A stretch of DNA of 64,000 bases, taken from the NCBI RefSeq assembly GCF_049671645.1, contig NZ_JBATVG010000014.1, positions 124,001 to 188,000 of the forward strand, given 5' to 3'. The notes below the pieces were generated by a model. The model saw only the letters and a program-made list of their open reading frames with translations, did not search any database and was not told where the DNA came from. Of this stretch, positions 13,951 through 21,799 are shown piece after piece; position 1 is the first letter of the stretch, and each line of letters begins with the position of its first letter. Both the position numbers and the translations under genes were made by a program. The DNA comes from Castellaniella sp049671645 (GTDB lineage Bacteria; Pseudomonadota; Gammaproteobacteria; Burkholderiales; Burkholderiaceae_B).

Positions 13951-14713
13951 AACCATGCGTCTGGAGCACGGACGGATCGCTCTGTGGCCCGGACACCGGG
14001 CGCGGCTGCTGGCCTCGGCCGCCGCGCTGGGCTATCCACTGGACCTCGCCGAGCTGGATGCCCGGGTGTCGGCCGGCATCCGCGCCGCCTCACTGGATGC
14101 TCCCGACAGTCGGCCGCCGACTGGCCCCGGGGCCGCCTGGCGCCTCCGTCTGCTGCTGGCGGCCGACGGCCAGATCTCGCTGGCGGCCGCGCCGTTGCCC
14201 GAGACTCCCGTGCCGGTCCGCCTGGCCATCGCCGCAGAAGTTCTGGGCGACGCATCCGCGGACGCCACGGCCGAACCCTGCCCGCCGCCTTCCCCCGAGC
14301 CCCGGTTCCCGGACGACTTCTGGCGGCGGCACAAGACGACCCGCCGCCCCTGGTTCGACGCCGCCCAACATTGGCTGCAGGCCCATACGGACTACTTCGA
14401 TCTGGTGTTCGGCGACGCATCGGCCCTCCTGTGCGAAGGCAGCCGCTGCAATCTTTATGTCCGCGACCCCCAGGGCCGCTGGTTGACACCCACCGCAAAC
14501 GGCGGCCTGCTGCCCGGCGTCCAGCGCCAGTGGCTGCTGGATCAGGGCCTGGTCAGCGAAGCGGACCTGAGCCTGGCCGACCTGCGCGCAGCGCCCGCCC
14601 TGCGGGTGTCGAACGCCCTGCGCGGCTGGCTGGATGCGCGACTGGATCAGGAAACCCGACACTGGGTGGAAACACAGGCTGGTGACATGCACAGCTTTAC
14701 CCCACGAGCATGA
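13925..14713 (+). CDS. pabC: 4-amino-4-deoxychorismate lyase (class IV aminotransferase fold)
   Basis: 262 residues, PLP-dependent fold type IV. It would release pyruvate from aminodeoxychorismate to give p-aminobenzoate, the step after PabB. Lys137 in RRHKTTRRPWF is the expected Schiff-base lysine, and CEGSRCNLYV and GGLLPGVQRQWLL match the family's cofactor-binding segments. The start at 13925 lies inside the end of pabB (26-base overlap), typical of translational coupling. The sequence is GC-rich with Ala/Pro runs near residues 108-127. A branched-chain aminotransferase role is less likely given the pabB partner. Confidence 0.86.
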   Translation: MTTPPALIETMRLEHGRIALWPGHRARLLASAAALGYPLDLAELDARVSAGIRAASLDAPDSRPPTGPGAAWRLRLLLAADGQISLAAAPLPETPVPVRLAIAAEVLGDASADATAEPCPPPSPEPRFPDDFWRRHKTTRRPWFDAAQHWLQAHTDYFDLVFGDASALLCEGSRCNLYVRDPQGRWLTPTANGGLLPGVQRQWLLDQGLVSEADLSLADLRAAPALRVSNALRGWLDARLDQETRHWVETQAGDMHSFTPRA

Positions 14714-14724
14714 TCCTTTAGAAT
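14696..14724 (+). promoter_or_regulatory. sigma-70 type promoter for the NlpC/P60 lipoprotein gene
   Basis: TTTACC (14696-14701) and TAGAAT (14719-14724) are separated by 17 bp. The -35 box overlaps the end of pabC. The predicted start near 14731 leaves a leader of about 88 nt before the ATG at 14819. Confidence 0.5.
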
Positions 14725-14818
14725 CGGACGGTTGCCCCGCAGGGTGGGCAAATTTTTCAACCCTCAGGCGTTCACTGGCCTTCCCAGGCCGCACGCCGAA
14801 GACAGAACTCAAGAACCC

Positions 14819-15478
14819 ATGCCACCGCCACATTCCGCCTGCGCACTTCCATTCCAGCCCACCCCATTCGTGGCGCGTCTTTTGAAACTGGCTTTGTGCG
14901 CCAGCGCAGTGGCCCTGGCAGGATGCGCCACCCAGCCCCGCCAGACGGCGGACGCCAGTTCCAACCACCTGCTGCGCGACAGCTACCTGCTCAGCACCCA
15001 ATCCGATCCCCTCGGCGCCTGGCTGGACAGCAAGGACCAGCTGGCCATCGACTATCCGCAGTCCGAGGCGCCCTCCAGCCAGGTACCCAAGACCCTGGCC
15101 GCCACGGCCCTTAAGTTCCTGGGGGTCAAGTATCGCTATGGCGGGGATGCGCCCGGCGAAGGCTTCGATTGCAGCGGCCTGGTGGCCTACGCGGCGGAAA
15201 AATCCCTGGGTTTGAAGCTGCCGCGCACCGCCAGCAGCCAGGCCCAGGAGGGCATCTCGGTCAATCGCGGCGAACTGCGCCGCGGCGACCTGGTGTTCTT
15301 CAATACCCTGGGCCGCCGCTTTTCGCATGTCGGCATCTATCTGGGCAACCACAAGTTCGTGCACGCGCCGCGCACCGGCGCGGCCATCCGCGTCGAGAGC
15401 ATGGACGTGGCCTACTGGCGCAAGCGCTACAACGGCGCCCGCCGCCTGAAGGTCCAACCCGAAACCGCGCAGCGCTGA
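14819..15478 (+). CDS. NlpC/P60 cell-wall peptidase, lipoprotein
   Basis: 219 residues. A lipoprotein signal ends in ALAGC with the lipidated Cys at residue 36, and the NlpC/P60 domain occupies about 90-205. The catalytic set is visible: Cys118 in GFDCSGLV, His170 in SHVGIYLG and His182 in KFVHAP. Such enzymes cut peptide stems in peptidoglycan (murein endopeptidase, Spr/MepS-like) from the periplasmic face of the envelope. The start is uncertain: a GTG at 14870 (residue 18) would give a shorter and more typical lipoprotein signal, MARLLKLALCASAVALAGC. Neither start has a strong ribosome site. It has its own promoter candidate and is convergent with the DUF2325 gene. Confidence 0.9.
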   Translation: MPPPHSACALPFQPTPFVARLLKLALCASAVALAGCATQPRQTADASSNHLLRDSYLLSTQSDPLGAWLDSKDQLAIDYPQSEAPSSQVPKTLAATALKFLGVKYRYGGDAPGEGFDCSGLVAYAAEKSLGLKLPRTASSQAQEGISVNRGELRRGDLVFFNTLGRRFSHVGIYLGNHKFVHAPRTGAAIRVESMDVAYWRKRYNGARRLKVQPETAQR

Positions 15479-15523
15479 CGCCCCCGGGGACAGGGGCCCG
15501 CAGCCTCCTCCGATCCCGCAGCC

Positions 15524-15889
15524 TCAGTTCAGACGCACTCCGGCCGATACGACCGCCCCGGCATTCTGCCGCAAAGGACACGCCTTGCAGTAGCCGCACT
15601 GGTCCAGAGCCTGCTGCATGCTGCACACGGATCTTCGGCAGGTCAGCACACGCACCCCGGCTCGCTGGGCGGCCGCCCGGAACGTCTTCATGACGTTGTG
15701 CCCCAGGAAATCCGTCAACAGGATCACCAGGTCCGTTCCCGACGGCAAGGCCGGCGCTTTTTTCTGATGAGAGGGATCCCGGCCGCTGATGTGGTGCCGG
15801 ATCGCAATATTGTGGTCGCGCAGCAGATCCGGAATATTGCCCAGACGGTCCGCGCCGACGATCAATGCACTGACTTGAGACTGCGCCAT
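15524..15889 (-). CDS. DUF2325 domain protein behind a Fur-box-like site
   Basis: 121 residues. The first 90 form the DUF2325 fold (VSALIVGADRLGNIPDLL, GTDLVILLTDFLGHNVM). The C-terminus has a compact cysteine cluster, C-x4-C-x8-C-x2-C-x2-C in CRRSVCS and CGYCKACPL, that could bind iron, zinc or an Fe-S centre. AGGAG lies eight bases before the ATG. A Fur-box-like sequence at 15942-15960 lies 53 bp upstream, which suggests iron-regulated expression. The biochemical role of this domain family is unknown. Neighbours (NlpC lipoprotein, amino-acid transporter) give no further hint. Confidence 0.82.
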   Translation of the reverse strand: MAQSQVSALIVGADRLGNIPDLLRDHNIAIRHHISGRDPSHQKKAPALPSGTDLVILLTDFLGHNVMKTFRAAAQRAGVRVLTCRRSVCSMQQALDQCGYCKACPLRQNAGAVVSAGVRLN

Positions 15890-15941
15890 GTGAGTGGCTC
15901 CTGGAAAAGGAACAGGAAGAAACGGGCTTCTTCCAATGAAC

Positions 15942-15960
15942 ATAAATAATAATCATTCTT
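15942..15960 (-). promoter_or_regulatory. Fur-box-like operator
   Basis: The 19-mer here matches the Fur consensus (GATAATGATAATCATTATC) at 13 of 19 positions by my count, including the whole central AATCATT block. It lies 53-71 bp upstream of the DUF2325 start, where a promoter would be. The surrounding AT-rich stretch stands out in this GC-rich window. Confidence 0.55.
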
Positions 15961-15999
15961 ATTCAAGAATGCAATTTTCACATGCCACAAAACGTCTCC

Positions 16000-16013
16000 G
16001 CCGTCGCGACGGC
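16000..16013. repeat. 14-bp perfect palindrome in a divergent intergenic region
   Basis: GCCGTCGCGACGGC is fully self-complementary. It lies between the DUF2325 gene and the ABC-transporter binding-protein gene, 130 bp upstream of the latter. It could be an operator, but in DNA this rich in GC it may also be chance. Confidence 0.3.
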
Positions 16014-16142
16014 CTCAGAGAATTACGCCCTATTTGAAAGCAGGTTGCGGTGATTTTCAGCCGATGGTCAGGGATCATTCAGACGTTTGTTACGTTACAA
16101 AGCGCACAATGGAACGCAAGATAATCCTTAGGAGACTGTTCC

Positions 16143-17360
16143 ATGCATACGCTATTTCGGCAAGGCCTGCCCTGCGCAGCCGTGGCGCTGGCCCTGGGCC
16201 TGGCCAGCGGCGCCAGCCAGGCGGCGGACGACCAGATTCTGCTGGGCGCATCCGTCCAGTTGACGGGCCCGGTCGCCAATACCGGCCGGTATTACAACGA
16301 TGCCTACAAGCTGGCCATTGATCAGATCAACCGCAAGGGCGGCGTGACCGTCGGCGGCAAAAAATATACCCTGGCCCTGAAAATCTACGACAACCAGTCC
16401 GACGTCAACCTGAGCGTGCGCCAATACACGCAACTGGTCTCCCAGGACAAGGTCAACTTCCTGTTGGGACCGTTCGCCAGCAACTTCGCCCTGGCGGACT
16501 CGGCCGTCTCGGAAAAGTACCAGGTTCCCATGGTCCAGGGCGGCGGCGCATCGGACCAGATCTTCTCGCGGGGCTTCAAGTACGTCTTCGGCACCCTGGC
16601 GCCGGCCAGCGACTATTTCGGCAGCACGATCAAGATGTTCAAGCAACTCAAGCCTGAACCCGCGAAGGTCGCCCTGCTGTACGCGGATGACGCTTTTGAC
16701 GTTTCCGTCGCCAAGGGCACCCGGCCGCTGCTGAAGGAAGCGGGCGCCGACACCGTGCTGGACGAACGCTACAGCTCCAATGCCAGCGACTTCAACACCC
16801 TGCTGTCGCAGATCAAGTCCAAGCAGGCGGACGCCGTGCTGGTCGCCGGTCACGAAACCGAGATCCTGAACTTCATCCGCCAGGCCAAGAGCCTGGACGT
16901 TTCGCCGAAGTTCTATTCCTTTACCGTGGGCGTGCCCAGCGAGGACTTCCGCAAGGCCCTGGGCAAGGACGCCGAATATGCCTTCGGCATGACGGCCTGG
17001 CTGCCCAGCGAAACCCTGAAGGACGAATGGTTCGGCGACGCATCCCAGTTCGCCAAATCCTGGGGCGCGCAATACCGCTACGAGCCGGACTATCACGCCG
17101 CATCCGGCGTGGCCGATGTCGAAGCGCTGGTCAAGGCCATCGAAAAGGCCGGCACGCTGGATCCGAAGGCCGTCCGCAACGCGCTGGCCGCCAGTGACTT
17201 CAACAGCCTGTACGGCCACATCAAGTTCGCCGACAACGGCCAGATCCATCTGGACCAGACCGTGATCCAGGTGCAGAACGGCAAGCCGGTCGCGGTGTTC
17301 GACGGGGACAAATTCATGACCCAGCCGAAATACCCGATGCCGGACTGGTCGAAGCGCTGA
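16143..17360 (+). CDS. branched-chain amino acid type ABC transporter, periplasmic binding protein
   Basis: 405 residues. A Sec signal peptide ends near residue 27 (ASGASQA), followed by a type I periplasmic binding fold: ILLGASVQLTGPVANTGRYYNDAY, LLGPFASNFALADS, and VALLYADDAFDVSVAKG. It belongs to the Leu/Ile/Val-binding (LivJ) family, which also includes binding proteins for amides, aromatic acids and other small acids, so the ligand is not certain. AGGAG lies eight bases before the ATG. It is the first gene of a five-gene set (binding protein, two permeases, two ATPases) with ATGA overlaps between all the later members. Confidence 0.92.
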   Translation: MHTLFRQGLPCAAVALALGLASGASQAADDQILLGASVQLTGPVANTGRYYNDAYKLAIDQINRKGGVTVGGKKYTLALKIYDNQSDVNLSVRQYTQLVSQDKVNFLLGPFASNFALADSAVSEKYQVPMVQGGGASDQIFSRGFKYVFGTLAPASDYFGSTIKMFKQLKPEPAKVALLYADDAFDVSVAKGTRPLLKEAGADTVLDERYSSNASDFNTLLSQIKSKQADAVLVAGHETEILNFIRQAKSLDVSPKFYSFTVGVPSEDFRKALGKDAEYAFGMTAWLPSETLKDEWFGDASQFAKSWGAQYRYEPDYHAASGVADVEALVKAIEKAGTLDPKAVRNALAASDFNSLYGHIKFADNGQIHLDQTVIQVQNGKPVAVFDGDKFMTQPKYPMPDWSKR

Positions 17361-17388
17361 TCCACCCCGAACCCCCGGAGCACCCGTC

Positions 17389-18252
17389 TTGGATCTTCTG
17401 CTGCAAGTCCTCATCAACGGCATCCTGCAGGGCGGGCTGTACGCCATCGTGGCGCTCGGCCTGGCCCTGGTCTGGGGGGTGCTCAATATCGTCAACCTCT
17501 CGCATGGCGCCTTCATCATGCTGGGCGCCTACATTTCCTGGTACAGCTTCCAGTGGCTGCACCTGGACCCCTTCCTGGGGCTGCCGCTGACGGCGGTCCT
17601 GATGTTCTTCGTGGGCTACGCCGTCCAGCGCGGCATCCTGAACCTGATCGTGCGCGCGCCCATGTTCAACACGCTGCTGATCACTTTCGGGCTGGAAGTC
17701 GTGCTGACGTATCTCGCCCAACTGGTGTTCTCCGCCGATTTCCGCACCATCAACCCCGCCTACTCCGGCCAGAACATCACCCTGGCGGGCCTCACCATCC
17801 CGCTGGTGCGGCTGGCGGCCTGCATCATGGCCATCGCCCTGACCCTGATCATGTGGTATTTCCTGCTGCGGACCCGGCTTGGCCGGGCCATCCGGGCCAC
17901 GGCGCAGAACCTGTCCGCCGCGCGCCTGTATGGCGTCGAACCACGCCATCTTTACGCCGTCACCTTCGGGCTGGGCCTGGCGCTGGCCGGCGCAGCCGGC
18001 GGCCTGTACGGCACCGTCTCGCAGATCAACCCCTACATCGGCGCCACCTTGACCGCCAAATCCTTCGCCATCGCCATCATCGGCGGTCTTGACACGCCGT
18101 TGGGCGTGATCGCCGGCGGCCTGATCCTGGGCCTGATCGAATCCCTCGCCACGCTGTACATCGGCCCCACCTACGCGGACGTCGCCAGCTTCGGCGTGCT
18201 GATCCTGGTGCTGATCGTGCGGCCCACCGGCCTGCTGGGGAGAACCGCATGA
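17389..18252 (+). CDS. livH: branched-chain amino acid type ABC permease, LivH family
   Basis: 287 residues, about eight hydrophobic segments. The N-terminus (LLLQVLINGILQGGLYAIVAL) and the GVEPRHLYAVTFGLGLALAGAAGGL segment are standard for LivH permeases. The start is a TTG with GGAG nine bases before it; no ATG fits. It forms the membrane channel with the LivM protein encoded next, whose ATG overlaps its stop. Confidence 0.93.
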   Translation: MDLLLQVLINGILQGGLYAIVALGLALVWGVLNIVNLSHGAFIMLGAYISWYSFQWLHLDPFLGLPLTAVLMFFVGYAVQRGILNLIVRAPMFNTLLITFGLEVVLTYLAQLVFSADFRTINPAYSGQNITLAGLTIPLVRLAACIMAIALTLIMWYFLLRTRLGRAIRATAQNLSAARLYGVEPRHLYAVTFGLGLALAGAAGGLYGTVSQINPYIGATLTAKSFAIAIIGGLDTPLGVIAGGLILGLIESLATLYIGPTYADVASFGVLILVLIVRPTGLLGRTA

Positions 18253-19196
18253 AAATCTGGCGCCCCATCCTGATCGTCGCGGCGCTGGTCGCCCTGGCCC
18301 TGCTGCCCTGGTACGGATCCGACACCCTGGTCCAGTTCGGCATCAGCACTCTGCTGCTGGCCGTGCTGGCGCAGGGCTGGAACATCATCGGCGGTTATAC
18401 CGGCTACCCATCCTTCGGCAATTCCGTGTTCTATGGCCTGGGCGCCTATGGCGTGGGCATCGCCATGGTGCAGTGGCAACTGCCCTTTGCCGTGGGCATG
18501 GCCTTCGGCGTCGTGCTGGCCGTGATCTTCGCCTTCCTGCTGGGCATCCCGGTGCTGCGCCTGAAGGGTCACTATTTCGCCATCGCCACCCTGGCCCTGG
18601 CGCAGATCATGGCGGCCATCGTCTCGAATGTGCCGCTGGCCGGACAGAACATCGGCCTGGTGCTGCCGCCGCTGAACGATGACCGCATGTTCTATGAACT
18701 GTCGCTCATCCTGCTGCTGGCCGCGACCCTGACTGTCTGGTGGCTGACCCGCAGCCGCTTTGGCTTCGGCCTGATCGCCATCCGCGAAAACGAGGAAGGC
18801 GCCGTCGTCATGGGGGTGGACACCACCCGCTACAAGGTCCTGGCCTTCGCCCTGGCCGGGGTGTTCAGCGCCCTGGCCGGCGGCATCCAGGCCTACTGGA
18901 TCACCTTCCTGGACCCGGGCAGCGCATTCGACATCACACTGAACGTCAAGATGATCATCATGGCGGTATTCGGCGGCCCCGGCACGATCCTGGGACCGAT
19001 CGTCGGGTCCTTCATCCTGTCGGCCATCTCCGAACTGCTGTCCAGCGAGGTCACCAGCATCGCGGGTCTGTTCTTCGGCATCGTCATCGTCGTCGCCGTC
19101 GTGCTGATGCCGCGCGGACTGGCCGACGTGGTACGGCGCTTTCACCGCCTGGGATGGCGCTATTTCATCGACAACATCCGGACCAACCGCATATGA
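18249..19196 (+). CDS. livM: branched-chain amino acid type ABC permease, LivM family
   Basis: 315 residues, multiple membrane helices. LLLAVLAQGWNIIGGYTGYPSFGNSVFYGLGAYG near the N-terminus and FGLIAIRENEEGAVVMGVDTTRYK in the middle (the cytoplasmic coupling loop to the ATPase) mark it as LivM. ATGA overlaps tie it to livH before and livG after. Confidence 0.93.
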   Translation: MKIWRPILIVAALVALALLPWYGSDTLVQFGISTLLLAVLAQGWNIIGGYTGYPSFGNSVFYGLGAYGVGIAMVQWQLPFAVGMAFGVVLAVIFAFLLGIPVLRLKGHYFAIATLALAQIMAAIVSNVPLAGQNIGLVLPPLNDDRMFYELSLILLLAATLTVWWLTRSRFGFGLIAIRENEEGAVVMGVDTTRYKVLAFALAGVFSALAGGIQAYWITFLDPGSAFDITLNVKMIIMAVFGGPGTILGPIVGSFILSAISELLSSEVTSIAGLFFGIVIVVAVVLMPRGLADVVRRFHRLGWRYFIDNIRTNRI

Positions 19197-19927
19197 GCCC
19201 GATTCTAGAAGCCCGCCAGCTCACGCGCCGTTTCTCGGGGTTGGTGGCGGTCCACGACGTCAGCTTTTCCCTGTCGCCCGGTGAAATACTGGGCTTCATC
19301 GGCCCCAATGGGGCCGGCAAGACCACGCTCATCAGCCTGCTCAGCGGCACGCTGAATCCCACCGAGGGCGAGGTCTGGTTCGACGGGCGACGCATCGACC
19401 GCATGGCCGCATTCCGCCGCGCGCGCCTGGGCATCGGGCGCACCTTCCAGATCATGCAGCCCTTCCCGGGCCTGTCCGTTCTGGACAACGTCGCCGTCGG
19501 CGCCCTGTTCGGGCGCGGCCAGGGAGAAGCGAAACTGTCCAGGGCCCGCGAAAGCGCCCGCGAATGTCTGCAGTTCGTCGGCCTGGGCAAGCACGTGGAT
19601 CACCGCGCCGAGGACCTGGGCGGGCCGGACCGCAAGCGCCTGGAACTGGCCAAGGCCCTGGCCATGCAGCCGCGCGTGCTGCTGTGCGACGAAGTCATGG
19701 CCGGTCTGAACCTGGTGGAGATCGACGAAGTCATCGACATCATCCGCAAGGTGCGCGACACCGGGATCAGCATCATCGTCATCGAGCACGTGATCAAGGC
19801 CATCCGCAATCTGTCGGACCGCATCATGGTGCTGCACCACGGCGAAAAGATCGCCGATGGGGCGCCCGACAGCGTCCTGAGCGACCCGCGCGTGGTCGAA
19901 GCCTATCTGGGGAAAAAACGCACATGA
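19193..19927 (+). CDS. livG: branched-chain amino acid type ABC transporter ATPase, LivG family
   Basis: 244 residues. Walker A GPNGAGKTT and Walker B LLCDEVMAGLN are intact. The ABC signature, normally LSGGQ or LPYGQ, reads LGGPDRKRLELAKAL. A D-R-K-R-L-E-type signature with the DEVMAGL Walker B is, to my knowledge, seen in a sub-branch of LivG proteins, so it need not mean loss of activity. It pairs with LivF to drive transport. ATGA overlaps lie at both ends. Confidence 0.92.
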   Translation: MSPILEARQLTRRFSGLVAVHDVSFSLSPGEILGFIGPNGAGKTTLISLLSGTLNPTEGEVWFDGRRIDRMAAFRRARLGIGRTFQIMQPFPGLSVLDNVAVGALFGRGQGEAKLSRARESARECLQFVGLGKHVDHRAEDLGGPDRKRLELAKALAMQPRVLLCDEVMAGLNLVEIDEVIDIIRKVRDTGISIIVIEHVIKAIRNLSDRIMVLHHGEKIADGAPDSVLSDPRVVEAYLGKKRT

Positions 19928-20658
19928 GTTCCGCTCCTTCGACACGCACGCCGCTGCTGCAGATCCACAATCTGTCCGCCGGCTACGGACTGGTACAGGT
20001 GCTGCACGACATCACCCTGGAAGTGCGCGAGGCCGAATTCCTGGCCCTGGTCGGCAGCAATGGCGCGGGCAAGACCACCTTGCTGCGGGTCCTGTCCGGC
20101 CTGCTCCCCAGCCAATCAGGCCGCATCACATGGGCCGGCGCGGAGATCCAGGGCAACACGCCCGACCAGATCTTCCGGCAGGGGATCGTTCAGGTCCCCG
20201 AAGGCCGCCAGCTCTTTCCCCGCATGTCGGTGCAGGACAATCTGCTGATGGGCGCCTACCGGCGCGCGGATGCGGCGGCGATCCGCACCGATCTGGAGCA
20301 GGTGTACACCCAGTTCCCGCGCATGGCCGAGCGCCGCCGGCAACTGGCCGGCAGCATGTCGGGCGGCGAACAGCAGATGTGCGCCATGGCCCGCGCCCTG
20401 ATGGCGCGCCCGCGCCTGCTGCTGGTGGATGAAATGAGTCTGGGCCTGGCGCCCATCGTCGTCGATCAGTTGATGGACAGCCTGGCGAGCATCCGCGACC
20501 AGGGCGTCACGGTGCTCCTGGTCGAACAGGACATCCATCTGGCCCTGGCGGCGGCCGATCGCGCCTACGTGCTGGAAACCGGCCATATCGTCCAGGAAGG
20601 TCCGGCCCGCGAGCTGATCGAGGACCCGGAGCTGAAACGGGCGTATCTGGGCGTATAG
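19924..20658 (+). CDS. livF: branched-chain amino acid type ABC transporter ATPase, LivF family
   Basis: 244 residues. Walker A GSNGAGKTT, signature MSGGEQQMCAMARAL, Walker B LLLVDEMSLGLAP and the switch histidine-like region LLVEQDIHLAL are all present. The N-terminal MSSAPSTRTP is a short extension. It is the last gene of the transporter set and converges on the cysB-like gene with only 15 bp between stops. Confidence 0.93.
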   Translation: MSSAPSTRTPLLQIHNLSAGYGLVQVLHDITLEVREAEFLALVGSNGAGKTTLLRVLSGLLPSQSGRITWAGAEIQGNTPDQIFRQGIVQVPEGRQLFPRMSVQDNLLMGAYRRADAAAIRTDLEQVYTQFPRMAERRRQLAGSMSGGEQQMCAMARALMARPRLLLVDEMSLGLAPIVVDQLMDSLASIRDQGVTVLLVEQDIHLALAAADRAYVLETGHIVQEGPARELIEDPELKRAYLGV

Positions 20659-20673
20659 CGGTCGCCCGGCCGA

Positions 20674-21636
20674 TCAGGCGACTTCGCGCACGGCCGGGGC
20701 CGGCTGCGCGATCGCCTCGGACACCCGGTCGCGGGTCAGTTCGGGGGCCAGCATCTCCATCAGCACGTACACGAAGTCACGCAGAAAGACGCCGCGCTTG
20801 ATGGCGACGCTGGTGGTGTGCTTGCCGAACAGATGGCCGGCCGGCAGCCCCACCAGGCCTTTATCGCGCCGGGGGTCGAACGCCACGCCGGCGATGATGC
20901 CGATGCCCAGGCCGATGTCGGCATATGTCTTGACCACGTCCGCGTCGATGGCTTCCAGCACGATATCGGGCGTGATGCCCGCCTGCTCGAAAGCGGCATC
21001 GATGGCGCGGCGCCCCGAAAAGGCCCGGTCGTAGGTGACGATGGGATATTGGGCCAGATGTTCGAGCGACAGATTGCGGGCCGCGCTGGACGTCAGGCCG
21101 GTCAGGGGGTGATCGGGCGGCACCACCAGCGTGTGTTCCCAGGAATACACCGGCAAGGCCACCAGGCCCGGCGTATCGGCCAGGGTTTCGGTGGCGATGG
21201 CCAGATCGGCCTGCTCATGCAGCACCAGACGGGCCAGATGCTCGGGGTTGCCCTCGGCCAGCGAGACGTGCACTTTCGGAAACCGGGCCCGGAAGGCCGG
21301 AATCACGCGCGGCAACAGATAACGGGCCTGCGTGTGGGTGCAGGCGATCACCAGCGCGCCTTCGTCGCGCTGGGCGAACTCATCGCTGACCTTTTTCAGA
21401 TTGTCCACCTCGCGCATGATGCGGTCGATGACGGTGGACACGGCCTGGCCCGGCTTGGTCAGGCCCTTCAGGCGCTTGCCATGGCGCTCGAAGATCTTGA
21501 TGCCCAGTTCATCCTCGAATTCGATGATGGCCTTCGATACCCCGGGCTGCGAGGTATACAGGGCCCGGGCGGCTTCAGTCAGGTTGAAGCCGCGGCGGAT
21601 GGTTTCGCGGACAAAACGGAATTGCTGAAGATTCAT
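20674..21636 (-). CDS. cysB: CysB-family LysR-type regulator
   Basis: 320 residues. The N-terminal helix-turn-helix reads MNLQQFRFVRETIRRGFNLT...LYTSQPGVSKAIIEFEDELG, the hallmark of CysB/Cbl rather than general LysR proteins. The effector domain includes THTQARYLLPRVI. CysB activates sulfate assimilation and cysteine synthesis in response to O- or N-acetylserine (family knowledge). The ATG at 21636 gives the standard start; a weak AGGG lies upstream. The upstream 60 bp are AT-rich and probably hold its promoter. No cys genes are in the window, and the adjacent transporter may or may not be a target. Confidence 0.9.
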   Translation of the reverse strand: MNLQQFRFVRETIRRGFNLTEAARALYTSQPGVSKAIIEFEDELGIKIFERHGKRLKGLTKPGQAVSTVIDRIMREVDNLKKVSDEFAQRDEGALVIACTHTQARYLLPRVIPAFRARFPKVHVSLAEGNPEHLARLVLHEQADLAIATETLADTPGLVALPVYSWEHTLVVPPDHPLTGLTSSAARNLSLEHLAQYPIVTYDRAFSGRRAIDAAFEQAGITPDIVLEAIDADVVKTYADIGLGIGIIAGVAFDPRRDKGLVGLPAGHLFGKHTTSVAIKRGVFLRDFVYVLMEMLAPELTRDRVSEAIAQPAPAVREVA

Positions 21637-21729
21637 ATGCCATGGCCCTGTAGGAACAGCCATTATATGGAATATGAAACGCGCTTTATATTATTTTTTG
21701 TTATTTGTTTAGTCGGCTGAATGGAAACG

Positions 21730-21774
21730 CGGCAGGGCGCCGGGCGGCCTTTCGACCGCACCGGCGCCCTGCCG
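21730..21774 (-). terminator. long hairpin after mmsA
   Basis: A perfect 14-bp stem (21730-21743 with 21761-21774) encloses a 17-nt loop that can form a further 4-bp stem. It lies 26 bp beyond the mmsA stop and before cysB. The U tract on the minus strand is poor (CGTTTCC), so efficiency is uncertain. Confidence 0.6.
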
Positions 21775-21799
21775 TTCCAGACCCGATGGTCCGCCCGCG

